Shown piece after piece: positions 1 through 11,096 of a DNA stretch of 64,000 nucleotides. Location of the stretch: the NCBI RefSeq assembly GCF_022539505.1, contig NC_061510.1, positions 272,189,687 through 272,253,686 of the forward strand, read 5' to 3'. Position 1 is the first letter of the stretch; every line of letters begins with the position of its first letter. The translations under genes were made by a program, and so were the position numbers. The notes beneath the pieces were generated by a model, which had not been told where the DNA came from, made no database searches, and was given only the letters and a program-made list of their open reading frames with translations. This DNA comes from Lolium rigidum (lineage: Eukaryota; Streptophyta; Magnoliopsida; Poales; Poaceae).

Positions 1-420
1 TTCATCGTGACCCCGATGTTGTTGGACTTGGAATGGGGATGGTGGGTGAGGATGAAAGTCGCTGGCTTGAGCCACCCATGCCGAGAGGAGAGGAACACCG
101 ATGTAGGAGAGGAGCGGCATCACCACGCGCGTCCACTGCCGCCTAGCCTGCTGTCACGGGTACCACCTCGGTGCCAAGCTAACCACAACCAAGCGACGCC
201 ACACCACCTGCATCAACGGCCTCCATCGTCGTCGCGTTGAGGCCGCCTGGACCACCGCGACACCGCGCCGTCAAGATCCGCCAGAAACCACCGCCGCTGA
301 TGATAGGAAGGGGGGAGCACCAGGGGGAGAAGCCCCGTCGCCATCTTCTCCACCCAGGCTTTGCCCGGCGACGACGAGGGTGAGGGAGAGTTTCGTCTCT
401 AGCGGCCAAATGCACCCATA
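1..420. other. GC-rich sequence, no supported gene
   Basis: This stretch is GC-rich with open frames on both strands, but none shows a recognisable domain. On the minus strand its style (Gly/Ala/Arg-rich translation, CGGCGG-rich) resembles the 5' part of the retroposon-like sequence at about 1.97-2.48 kb, so it may be the 5' piece of a related element. That is inference only. Confidence 0.3.
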
Positions 421-909
421 TTCTTCATATCCTGAATTAATGAAATTAGTATATTATTCGTTCCTAGAGCAAAATATGTCCCTCTTCAGACTAACAAATA
501 ACTGGATGTTACTATGTTATTTTTTACACTAACCTGATCTTTTCTTTTTTCCATGCATACGACATACGTACACCCGTACACGAGAGTTATGGCTAAATGG
601 CCTAGCATGGATCGATCGACACCTGGTAGCTGGTACGTACCTTCGAAGCATGCATGCGTTGATGCGTATAGATACCGATCACGAGGCATGGGCTCTGTAG
701 ACTCTGGAGTGCCACTCATCCCTCGCTTGCGGCGCACATTTCGCACGCATACATACCTCACTGTAGATGGCAGCTGGTCGATCGAACTTAAACGGCAAGA
801 TAAGATATGCTACGTACTAGGCTAGCTCAATGGCATAAGATCGAGTGAGTGACAGCAACGCACTAGCAAAGCTGTGTGAAGTTGGGAGACGCCGTATCTC
901 CACAGATTC

Positions 910-1120
910 GATGCCACTACCTCGAGGCCAAATCAGGCCATGCACGCGATGCAGGATTGGATTGATCACATTCCAAGAAGACAGGAATAGCGATCCAAAT
1001 CTCTCCTTGACTTGAGCGCCGTTCGATGCCACTATATGCCTACCATGCAGGATTGGCTTGCTTATACGTTCCAAAAAGACGGGAATAGAAACCCAAATCT
1101 CTGCTTGACTTGAGCTGCTT
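910..1120. repeat. Imperfect tandem duplication, about 115 bp unit
   Basis: Two adjacent copies begin with GATGCCACTA at 910 and 1025. Both contain ATGCAGGATTGG, a TTCCAA..AGAC.GGAATAG block, and end CCAAATCTC.CTTGACTTGAG. The second copy lacks about 20 bp. The surrounding 421-1262 sequence holds no supported gene. Confidence 0.75.
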
Positions 1121-1265
1121 AATGCATGCTGTTTTATGATCTTATCACTTCTCTATACTAACACAAATTAGCTCGATCTAGGTACGCACTATGCGTCATT
1201 TTGATGCAGAGACCGAGGTTTAGCCTATATTTTACAAAAGGAAACTCGATCTATCGACATGTCAA

Positions 1266-2480
1266 TTTTTTTCGATAAAAGGAATATATTAATATCAAAA
1301 GATACCAATTACACCTAGCCTCTGCAACAACGCAACACCTTAATGGTAGTACGAATGCACACAACTAAAAAAGAAAAAAAGAAAACTAAGAAACAAAAGC
1401 CCCGTCATAGTATCCTAGGCCTAACAACAGCAATACATCCACCACCATATAGACTCTCCAAAAGCGACACCTCCAAGAAGGGAACAGTGCTCCAGCACCG
1501 TCGTCGCTCGATCAAAGATTTTAGGTTTTCACCCCGAAGATAGTCACCGCTCTCAAAACAATGCCTCCAACAAGGTCATTGTCAGGCACAACCAGTTAAG
1601 GCTAGACCTTGGGTTTTCACCCTGAAAAGTCGGACTCTGAACTTCACGTGTGTTGTCACCCCCACTTACATACCACTGCTACGAAACCCGGAACACCAAG
1701 CAAGTCCCTCAACAACGCGAAAACTTGAATCTCTCTTAGCTAGTCCTCCAATCTGGCCTTCATGATATTCTCTTCTTCTGACTTCACCATGGACCAAATT
1801 TCACTTGATGTCAACACAGAACAGAGCTTCACGCCGCTCCCTCCTGAACCAAATGGTCGGAATAAAAGCGTGGGTGTGCGCGACCGAATACTACCCGATC
1901 CAGCAAACTCCAGGCAAAAGATGCGTCGATCCATTCATCGGAGCCTTCCGAAACTCAACACTCTAGCTAGATGAAAAAGAATCGGCACCTGGCAGGTCTT
2001 CATCTTCGCAGAAGAAGAACCCTAGGACTACCACCTTCAAGCTCTTAGCAGACGAACATGCCCCCATGCCACCATCCGCTGGCCAACGATGATGAAGGAG
2101 GACTCGGTGGACGGCGGCCGCCGCAACCACATCATCCTCGCCTCGCAAGATCGCTGACCCCTTCCTCGCGCCACCAGCTGAAGCCGACGGTGGATCTAGG
2201 TGGGCACTAGATCCAATAGCCGCCACCACCATCCATTGCCAGAGGCCGTGGAGGAGGAGCCGCTGCCGCTCATCCAGGGCCGTCGCCCTAAACGCAGTGC
2301 GTGTCGAAAAAAGTGGCCGCTCGCCGCCACCATCAAACCCCCCCCCCCCCTGCACGTTTGGCGCCGGGGCCTGCCGCCACCGTGGCCAGCGCCGACGACA
2401 GCGGCGGAGGGAGAGAGGGCACGGGATGATTGCTGGCGGCGCTAGGGTTTGGGGCCCCAGGCGTCGCCCTGGGGAGCGAC
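1266..2480 (-). mobile_element. Non-LTR retroposon-like element, 3' end on minus strand
   Basis: Read on the minus strand, the sequence runs from a GC-rich 5' part (about 2.0-2.48 kb) through a long non-coding body and ends in GCAGAGGCTAGGTGTAATTG, a CCTTTTATCG motif and an A-run (T-run at 1266-1272 on plus). The same type of terminus recurs on the plus strand at 47,480-47,532, which marks it as a repeated 3' end. No reverse transcriptase frame is seen, so it is either non-autonomous or a 5'-truncated or degenerate LINE-type copy. The 5' boundary is approximate and I could not find a target-site duplication. Confidence 0.5.
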
Positions 2481-2574
2481 GCGAGGAGCGTAGGGGTACA
2501 GACTCACCTCTAAAAATAGGGAGAATTTCACTTCCCAACCTCTGCACCAACTAGGGATGCACACAACCATAGGC

Positions 2575-2624
2575 ATGAGTACTAAGATTTTTTTTTTTTT
2601 GCGAGAATGAGTACTAAGATTTTT
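2575..2624. repeat. 18 bp direct repeat flanking a 14 bp T-run insert
   Basis: ATGAGTACTAAGATTTTT occurs at 2575-2592 and again at 2607-2624. Between them is only TTTTTTTTGCGAGA. On the minus strand this reads as a few bases followed by an A-tail, which is what a severely 5'-truncated non-LTR retroposon with its target-site duplication would look like. Confidence 0.6.
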
Positions 2625-2639
2625 AATCTTGGTGAAATA

Positions 2640-2790
2640 TTAAAGCATAGTTCTCAAGATAAATTGCATGAGTACCAGGTCTAGTCTGGGCCTCAAGTAT
2701 AAATAGGAACCTAAAGTCATGTTCGTGAGGATTTGAACTCAGGTGCTGAGACCGGTTGAGCTAGCGTCAATTAGTCTGAAGATCCAAACT
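2640..2790 (-). mobile_element. Possible SINE head with tRNA-like A and B boxes
   Basis: On the minus strand TAGCTCAACCGG (about 2750-2761) fits a pol III A box and GAGTTCAAATCC (about 2730-2741) fits a B box. The spacing is shorter than in a functional tRNA gene and no cloverleaf is evident, so this is at best a tRNA-derived SINE remnant. Boundaries are uncertain. Confidence 0.3.
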
Positions 2791-3433
2791 GAGTATGAGT
2801 GCAGCACAATCGGGAGATCAGGGCATCTCCAACCGAGCGACCCAAACGGACGTGCTCGGCCGTCTGTTTTGGGCCGTTTGGGTGGCCGAGCGGACACGCA
2901 GACAGCGGCCCGCGTTCGCGTGTCCGTTTGGGTCGCACGCTGCGCCTAACGCGCGGACGCAGCGCATAATCGAAGAAATAGAAAAACAAAAGAAAAAATG
3001 CAAATTTAAACGAAATTTGATTAAACATATGCCCTATTTTGGGAAAATTTGTACATAGCCCTATTTTCGGCAAATAACTAACAAAAGAAGCCCCTATATG
3101 GGCTTTAAAATTTAAACTAAAAACCCTCTATTAGGGTTTGGTCGGCAGCGCGGTGGCCGCCTAGCCCCTGTGGTCGTCGTCGGCGTCGTCGTCGTCGTGG
3201 ATGACGTCCTCGGGCGGCGAGGCACTGTTGTGGCTCGAGCGCGCCGGGGACTCCGGCCAGAGAGACCACAGGGCCTCCTCCCAGGCCGAGTGGGGGTCCG
3301 GAGCCACCCGAGGTAGCGGCGGCGCACGGAGCAGCGCCTCCTCCCTGAGGCGCTGCTCCCTCTCCTGCCAGGCGCGGCGCCTGGCCTTCTGGCGCCGTTC
3401 CTCCTCCGCGCGGCGCCGAGACTCCTGGCGCCT

Positions 3434-5032
3434 TGCTGGCGTGCAGTTGAAACACGTCCGTTGGGAACCCCAAGAGGAAGGTGTGATGCGTACAGCAGCG
3501 AGTTTTCCCTCAGTATGAAACCAAGGTTATCGAACCAGTAGGAGTCAAGGAACACGTGAAGGTTGTTGGTGACGGAGTGTAGTGCGGCGCAACACCGGGG
3601 ATTCCGGCGCCAACGTGGAACCTGCACAACACAATCAAAGTACTTTGCCCCAACGTAACGCTGAGGTTGTCGGTCTCACCGGCTTGCCGTAAACAAAGGA
3701 TTAGATGTATAGTGTGGATGATGATGTTTGTTTGCGAAGAATAGTAAAGAACGAGTTTGCGGTAGATTATATTTCAGATGTAAAGAATGGATCGGGGTCC
3801 ACGGCTCACTAGTGGTGTCTCTCCCATAAGATAAATAGCATGTTGGGTGAACAAATTACAGTTGGGCAATTGACAAATAGAGAAGGCATAACAATGCACA
3901 TACATATATCATGATGAGTACTATGATATTTAATCAGGGCATTACGACAAAGTACATAGACCGATATCCAGCATGCATCCATGCCTAAAAAGTCCACTTT
4001 CAGGTTATCATCCGAACCTCTTCCAGTATTAAGTTGCAAACAACAGACAATTGCATTAAGTATGATGCGTAATGTAATCAGCACAAATATCCTTAGACAA
4101 AGCATCGATGTTTTATCCCTAGTGGCAACAGCACATCCACAACCTTAGAACTTTCTGTCACTGTCCCAGATTCAATGGAGGCATGAACCTACTATCGAGC
4201 ATAAATACTCCCTCTTGGAGTTACAAGTATCAACTTGGCCGGAGCCTCTACTAGCAACGGAGAGCATGCAAGAACATAAACAACATATATGATAGATTGA
4301 TAATCAACTTGACATAGTATTCAATATTCATCGGATCCCAACAAACACAACATGTAGCATTACAAATAGATGATCTTGATCATGATAGGCAGCTCACAAG
4401 ATCTAACATGATAGCACAATGAGGAGAAGACAACCATCTAGCTACTGCTATGGACCCATAGTCCAGGGGTGGACTACTCACACATCGACCCGGAGGCGAT
4501 CATGGCGATGAAGAGACCTCCGGGAGATGATTCCCCTCTCCGGCAGGGTGCCGGAGGCGATCTCCTGAATCCCCCGAGATGGGATTGGCGGTGGCGGCGT
4601 CTCTGGTAGGTTTTCCGTATCGTGGCTCTCGGTACAGAGGGTTTCGCGACGAAGGCTTTAAGTAGGCGGAAGGGCGGAGTCAGGGGAGTCACGGGGGCCC
4701 CACACGCTAGGGCCGCGCGGGCCCCCCCTAGGCCACGCCGCCCTAGTGTGGCGGCACCCCGTGGCCCCACTTCGTGTCTCCCTCGGTCTTCTGGAAGCTT
4801 CGTGGAAAAATAAGACACTGGGCGTTGATTTCGTCCAATTCCGAGAATATTTCCTTACTAGGATTTCTGAAACCAAAAAAGCGAAAACAACGAAGCGGCT
4901 CTTCGGCATCTCGTCAATAGGTTAGTGCCGGAAAATGCATAATAATAACATATAATGTGTATAAAACATGTGAGTATCATCATAAAAGTATCATGAAACA
5001 TAAGAAATTATAGATACGTTTGAGACGTATCA
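3434..5032 (-). repeat. 3' LTR
   Basis: Begins (minus strand) at 5032 with TGATACGTCTC and ends at 3434. It aligns along its whole length with 8737-10339; differences include GAAACACG versus GACACACG near the inner end and several small indels. Confidence 0.88.
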
Positions 5033-5049
5033 AGCATCCCCAAGCTTAG
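5033..5049 (-). other. Polypurine tract of the gypsy element
   Basis: Minus strand CTAAGCTTGGGGATGCT abuts the TGATACG start of the 3' LTR. Similar GGGATGCCC/AAGCTTGGGG copies at about 6931-6948 and 6990-7006 look like duplicated tracts further inside the element. Confidence 0.7.
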
Positions 5050-7641
5050 TTCCTACTCGCCCTCGAGTAGGTAAACGATAAAAAAGATAATTTCTGAAGT
5101 GACATGCTATCATAATCTTGATCAATACTATTGTAAAGCATATGAGATGAATGCAGCGATTCGAAGCAATGGCAAAGATAATGAGTAAACAAATGAATCA
5201 TATAGCAAAGACTTTTCATGAATAATACTTTCAAGACAAGCATCAATAAGACTTGCATAAGAGTTACTCATAAAGCAATAAATTCTTAGTAGAAAGCTTT
5301 GAAGCAACACAAAGGAAGATATAAGTTTCAGCAATTGCTTTCAACTTCAACATATTTATCTCATGGATAATTGTCAACACAAAGTAATATGACAAGTGCA
5401 ATAGGTAAACATGTAAGAATCAATGCACACAGTTGATACAAGTGTTTGCTTCTGAGATAGAAAGAATAGGTAAACTGACTCAACAATAAAGTAGAAGATA
5501 GGCCCTTCGCAGAGGGAAGCATGGATTACTATTTTTGTGCTAGAGCTTTTCATTTTGAAAACAAGAAATAATTTTGTCAACGGTAGTAATAAAGCATATG
5601 TGTTATGTATAAGATATCTTATAAGTTGCAAGCCTCATGCATAGTATACCAATAGTGCTCGCGCCTTGTCCTAATTAGTTTGGATTAACACGGATTATCA
5701 TTGGATATCATATGTTTCAACCAAGTGTCACAAAGGGGTACCTCTATGCCGCCTGTACAAAGGTCTAAGGAGAAAGCTCGCATTGGATTTCTCGCTTTTG
5801 ATTATTCTCAACTTAGACATTCATACCGGGACAACATAGACAACAGATAATGGACTCCTCTTTAATGCATAAGCATTCAACAACAGATAAAATTCTCATA
5901 AGAGATTGAGGATTGATTGTCCAAACTGAAACTTCCACCATGGATCATGGCTTTAGTTAGCGGCCCAATGTTCTTCTCTAACAATATGCATACTCAAACC
6001 ATTTGATCGTGAAAATCGCCCTTACTTCAGACAAGACGAACATGCATAGCAACTCACATGATATTCAACAAAGGTAAAAGTTGATGGCGTCCCCAAAAAT
6101 ATGGTTACCGCTCAACAAGCAACTTATTAAAAAATAAGACACATAAGTACATATTCTTCACCACAATAGTTTTTAAGGCTATTTTCCCATGAGCTATATA
6201 TTGCAAAGACAAAGGATAGAATTTTAAAGCTAGCACTCAAGTAATGTACTTTGGAATGTTAGAGAAATACCATGTAGTAGGTAGGTATGGTGGACACAAG
6301 TGGCATAGAATTTGGCTCAAGGATTTGGATGCACGAGAAGAATTCCTCTCAATACAAGGCTACGCTAGCAAGGTTGTTTGAAGCAAACTCAAGTATAAAA
6401 GGTGCAGCAAAGCTCACATATGAACATAATGTAAGTATTATAAGACTTTACATTGTCTCCTTCTTGTTCAAACACCTTAACCAGAAAATATCTAGACTCT
6501 AGAGAAACCAATCATGCAAACCAGATTTTAACAAGCTCTATGTAGTTATTCATTAATGGGTGCAAAGTACATGATACAAGATCTTAAACATGATCTACAT
6601 GAGCACCACAATTTCCAAGTATCAAATTATTCAAGACATTATACCATTTACCACATGTAGTATTTTCTGTTTCCAACCATATAACAATGAATGAAGTAGT
6701 CCAACCTTCGCAATGAACATTAAGAATAAAGCTAAGAACATATGTGTTCATACGAAACAGCGGAGCGTGTCTCTCTCCCAAATAAAGAATGCTAGGATCC
6801 GATTTTATTCAAACAAAAATAAAAATAAAAACATACAGACGCTCCAAGTAAAGCACATAAGATGTGACGGAATAAAAATATAGTTTCACTAGAGGTGACC
6901 TGATAAGTTGTCGATGAAGAAGGGATGCCTTGGGCATCCCCAAGCTTAGATGCTTGAGTTTTCTTAAAATATGCAGGGATGAACCACGGGGGCATCCCCA
7001 AGCTTAGACTTTTCACTCTTCTTAATCATATTGCATCATCCTCCTCTCTTGACCCTTGAAAACTTCCTCCACACCAAACTCAAAACAATCTCATTAGAGG
7101 GTTAGTGCATAATTGAAAATTCATATATTCAGAGGTGACATAATCATTCTTAATACTTCTAGACATTGCACAAAGCTACTGAAAGTTAATGGAATAAAGA
7201 AATACATCAAATATAGCAAAACAGGCAATGCGAAATAAAAGGCACAATCTGTCAAAACAGAATAGTCCGTAAAGACGAATTTTTTAGAGGCACCAGACTT
7301 GCTCAGATGAAAATGCCCAAATTGAATGAAAGTTGCGTACATATCTGAGGATCGCGCACGTAAATTGGCAGATTTTTCTAAATTTTCTACAGACGGGGCG
7401 GCTCAATTTTGTGACAGCAAGAAATCTGTTCCTGCGCAGTAATCCAAATCTAGTATTGACTTTACTATCAAAGACTTTACTTGGCACAGCAATGCAATAA
7501 AATAAAGATAAGGAGAGGTTGCTACAGTAGTAACAACTTCCAAGACTCAAATATAAAACAAAAGTGCAGAAGTAAAATAATGGGTTGTCTCCCATAAGCG
7601 CTTTTCTTTAACGCCTTTCAGCTAGGCGCAGAAAGTGTGAA

Positions 7642-8418
7642 TCAAGTATTGTCAAGAGACGAAGCATCAACATGTTCTTCTTGGGCAACCAAGGAAGCTA
7701 AAGGAACATTATTAGGATCAACATTAGATCTACCATTCACAAGCATAGACATAATAGCATCAATCTTATCACTCAAGGAGGAGGTTTCTTCAACGGAATT
7801 TACCTTCTTACCTTGTGGAGCTCTTTCCGTGTGCCATTCAGAGTAATTTATCATCATATTATCAAGAAGCTTTGTTGCCGCCCCCAAAGTAATGGACATA
7901 AAGGTTCCTCCAGCAGCTGAATCCAATAGGTTCCGCGAAGAAAATTTCAATCCTGCATAAAAGGTTTGGATGATCATCCAAGTAGTTAGTCCATGGGTAG
8001 GGCAATTCTTCACCAAAGATTTCATTCTCTCCCATGCTTGAGCAACATGTTCATTATCTAATTGCTTAAAATTCATTATGCTACTTCTCAAAGATATAAT
8101 TTTAGCGGGAGGATAATATCTACCAATAAAAGCATCCTTACATTTAGTCCATGAATCAATACTATTTCTAGGCAAAGATAGCAACCAATCTTTAGCTCTT
8201 CCTCTTAAGGAGAAAGGAAACAATTTCAATTTGATAATGTCACCATCTACATCCTTATAATTTTGTATTTCACATAGTTCAACAAAATTATTAAGATGGG
8301 CAGCAACATCATCAGAACTAACACCAGAAAATTGCTCTCTCATAACAAGATTTAGTAAAGCAGGTTTAATTTCAAAGAATTCTGCATGTAGTAGCAGTGT
8401 GGAGCAATAGGTGTGCAT
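7642..8418 (-). CDS. Retrotransposon gag protein (partial)
   Basis: The 258-residue frame carries the Retrotrans_gag core of plant gypsy elements: LKLFPFSLRGRAKDWLLSLP around residues 67-86, then a W..C..AFIGRYYP segment, LDNEHVAQAWERMKSLVKNC and a GLTTWMIIQTFY region. In a retrovirus-like particle it would be the structural protein. There is no zinc knuckle at its C-terminus and no protease or polymerase frame follows. The start is not well defined, because the open frame simply begins after a stop; related proteins usually extend further N-terminally. It lies between the 5' LTR and a 2.6 kb non-coding stretch, so the element must have relied on partners for mobility. Confidence 0.8.
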   Translation of the reverse strand: MHTYCSTLLLHAEFFEIKPALLNLVMREQFSGVSSDDVAAHLNNFVELCEIQNYKDVDGDIIKLKLFPFSLRGRAKDWLLSLPRNSIDSWTKCKDAFIGRYYPPAKIISLRSSIMNFKQLDNEHVAQAWERMKSLVKNCPTHGLTTWMIIQTFYAGLKFSSRNLLDSAAGGTFMSITLGAATKLLDNMMINYSEWHTERAPQGKKVNSVEETSSLSDKIDAIMSMLVNGRSNVDPNNVPLASLVAQEEHVDASSLDNT

Positions 8419-8710
8419 AAGAAATCATTATTATTTGTGCTAGTGAAGTCACACAACTTAGTATTCTCAACAGTACCCATTTTAGCAGTAGTAAATAAAG
8501 CAAACTAAGTAAAGTAAATGCAAGTAACTAATTTTTTTGTGTTTTTGATATGGAGAACAAGATAGTAAATAAAGTAAAACTAGCAACTAATTTTTTTGTG
8601 TTTTTGATATAAGAGCAAACAAAGCAGTAAATAAAGTAAAGTAAAGCAAGACAAAAACAAAGTAAAGAGATTGGATGTGGGAGACTCCCCTTGCAGCGTG
8701 TCTTCATCTC

Positions 8711-8726
8711 CCCGGCAACGGCGCCA
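8711..8726 (-). other. Primer-binding region of the gypsy element
   Basis: TGGCGCCGTTGCCGGG on the minus strand, about 10 bases inside the 5' LTR. This TGGCGCCGTTGCCGGGG sequence is usual at this position in Triticeae gypsy elements. The tRNA primer itself was not determined. Confidence 0.65.
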
Positions 8727-8736
8727 GAAAAATCCT

Positions 8737-10339
8737 TGCTGGCGTGCAGTTGACACACGTCCGTTGGGAACCCCAAGAGGAAGGTGTGATGCGTACAGCA
8801 GCGAGTTTTTCCTCTGTATGAAACCAAGGTTATCGAACCAGTAGGAGTCAAGGAAAACATGTGAAGGTTGTTGGTGACGGAATGTAGTGCGGCGCAACAC
8901 CAGGGATTCCGGCGCCAACGTGGAACCTGCACAACACAATCAAAGTACTTTGCCCCAACGTAACAGTGAGGTTGTCAATCTCACCGGCTTGCTGTAAACA
9001 AAGGATTAGATGTATAGTGTGGATGATGATGTTTGTTTGCGAAGAACGATGAAAGAACGAGACTTTGCAGTAGATTGTATTTCAGATGTAAAGAATGGAC
9101 CGGGGTCCACAGTTCACTAGTGGTGTCTCTCCCATAAGATAAATAGCATGTTGGGTGAACAAATTACACTTGGGCAATTGACAAATAGAGAAGGCATAAC
9201 AATGCACATACATATATCATGATGAGTACTATGAGATTTAATCAGAGCATTACGACAAAGTACATAGACCGCTATCCAGCATGCATCTATGCCTAAAAAG
9301 TCCACTTTCAGGTTATCATCCGAACCCCTTCCAGTATTAAGTTGCAAACAACAGACAATTGCATTAAGTATGGTGCGTAATGTAATCAACACAAATATCC
9401 TTAGACAAAGCATCGATGTTTTATCCCTAGTGGCAACAAAGACATCCACAACCTTAGAACTTTCTATCACTCGTCCTGCATTCAATGGAGGCATGAACCC
9501 ACTATCGAGCTTAAATACTCCCTCTTGGAGTTACAAGTATCAACTTGGCCAGAGCCTCTACTAGCAACGGAGAGCATGCAAGAACATAAACAACATATAT
9601 GATAGATTGATAATCAACTTGACATAGTATTCAATATTCATCGGATCCCAACAAACACAACATGTAGCATTACAAATAGATGATCTTGATCATGATAGGC
9701 AGCTCACAAGATCTAACATGATAGCACAATGAGGAGAAGACAACCATCTAGCTACTGCTATGGACCCATAGTCCAGGGGTGGACTACTCACACATCGATC
9801 CGGAGGCGATCATGGCGGTGAAGAGACCTCCGGGAGATGATTCCCCTCTCCGGCAGGGTGCCGGAGGCGATCTCCTGAATCCCCCGAGATGGGATTGGCG
9901 GCGGCGGTGTCTCTGGTAGGTTTTCCGTATCGTGGCTCTCGGTACAGAGGGTTTCACGACGAAGGCTTTAAGTAGGCGGAAGGGCGGAGTCAAGGGAGTC
10001 ACGAGGGCCCCACACGCTAGGGCCGCGCCCCCCCTAGGCCGCGCCGCCCTAGTGTGGCGGCGCCCCGTGGCCCCACTTCGTGTCTCCCTCGGTCTTCTGG
10101 AAGCTTCGTGGAAAAATAAGACCCTGGGCGTTGATTTTGTCCAATTCCGAGAATATTTCCTTACTAGGATTTCTGAAACCAAAAACGACAGAAAACAAGA
10201 ATCGGCTCTTCGGCATCTCGTCAATAGGTTAGTGCCGGAAAATGCATAATAATAACATATAATGTGTATAAAACATGTGAGTATCATCATAAAAGTAGCA
10301 TGGAACATAAGAAATTATAGATACGTTTGAGACGTATCA
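8737..10339 (-). repeat. 5' LTR
   Basis: Begins (minus strand) at 10339 and ends at 8737, followed directly by ..AGGATTTTTC and the primer-binding region. It is the direct-repeat partner of 3434-5032. Confidence 0.88.
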
Positions 10340-11096
10340 CGCCGCTGCTCCTCGCGCCGCTGCTCCTCCGCGCGGCGCGTGGCCTCCTCCCGCCGCGCCG
10401 CTTCCTCCTCCTCCTGTCGCGCCTGGCGGGCCTGGGCGTACAGCTCCCAGGCCTCGGCTTCCTCCACCGCCTGCCGGGCCGCTTCCTCCATCTCGGAGGT
10501 GTGAATGGCCGCATGGAGGTGCGGCCATTTCGCGTCCTCCTCCGCCGCCGAGATGAGAAGCGCGGCGCGGAGGTCGGGGTCCTCCTCCGAGGACTCGGGC
10601 TTGGGCTCGAGCAGCAGCGGCGGCGGTTGCGGCAATGCCGCGCCGCCGCGGGCGGCCTCTCCGATGTGGAGGCCGCCTCGGTTTCCTCCGGATGGCCGCA
10701 GCGCCGGCGGACGACGGCGGCTGCTGCTCGCCTCGTCGTCGGTGGCTCCGGAAGCGAACCGTCGCTTCGGGGCCATGGCGGCGGTTTCGCTCGGGGAGTG
10801 GAGTGGGGACTGGAGTGGAGGGCCAGATCCCCTCCAGTCCCCATTTAATAGCCTCCCGGGTCACCGACAGGTGGGCCCAAGGGAGACGAGGCGACCAGCG
10901 CCCGGACGCGAGCGGACGGTGCGTGCCATCCGCGGCCACGCAAACCTAGCGCAGATTTGGGCCGGGTTTGCGTCGTTCCGGACGCCGCGGCCGTCCGCTT
11001 TTGCGGTGCGTCCCCGCGTTGGGCCGAGATTTTGTCCGGCTCGACCCATCCGGACGTGCGGGCGCGGGATGGGTCGCCCCGTTGGAGATGTCCTCA

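Larger units (their letters stand above)
3434..10339 (-). mobile_element. Ty3/gypsy-type LTR retrotransposon, gag only, non-autonomous
   Basis: Two long terminal repeats (3434-5032 and 8737-10339, each about 1.6 kb) in direct orientation bracket a 3.7 kb internal region. On the minus strand each LTR begins TGATACGTCTCAAACGTATC and ends ..CACGCCAGCA. A primer-binding region (TGGCGCCGTTGCCGGGG, 8711-8726) follows the 5' LTR and a purine tract (CTAAGCTTGGGGATGC) precedes the 3' LTR. The flanks show a 5 bp target duplication with one mismatch (minus strand CGGCG versus AGGCG). The LTRs are visibly very similar, with scattered substitutions and small indels, so the insertion is fairly recent. Only a gag-like ORF is present; no protease, reverse transcriptase or integrase frame is seen. 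Confidence 0.9.
3161..10776 (-). pseudogene. Transposon-borne ORF split by an LTR retrotransposon
   Basis: The ORF starts at 10776 (protein begins MAPKRRFASG) and is open to the LTR boundary at 10339. It resumes beyond the other LTR at about 3428 in the same frame once one copy of the 5 bp duplication is discounted, and stops at TAG 3161-3163. The undisturbed product would have been roughly 235 residues. It is highly charged, with a long Glu/Arg/Ala-rich stretch predicted as helix or coiled coil in the middle and an Asp-rich tail (IHDDDDADDD). I recognise no catalytic motif, and it is neither a DDE transposase nor an obvious Myb/SANT protein. As it stands, translation would run into LTR sequence and stop after six extra codons. 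It could be an accessory protein of the transposon or a captured host fragment. Confidence 0.6.
2821..11093 (-). mobile_element. DNA transposon with TIRs and TCA TSD, host of a nested LTR element
   Basis: The left terminus GGGCATCTCCAAC.GAGCG at 2821 matches the inverted right terminus GGACATCTCCAACGGGGCG ending at 11093; ACCCA follows in both. Each side is flanked by TCA (2818-2820 and 11094-11096), a 3 bp target duplication. The 3 bp TSD and GGGCATCTCCAAC-type ends suggest a PIF/Harbinger-like element, but no transposase is visible. Without the LTR element nested at 3434-10339 it is about 1.37 kb. It carries one long minus-strand ORF (3161-10776, interrupted). Family assignment is inference; the boundaries and TSD are read directly. 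Confidence 0.8.

Noticed and set aside
2730..2761. tRNA gene
   Set aside because: A and B box-like motifs only; spacing too short and no cloverleaf, hence listed as a possible SINE.
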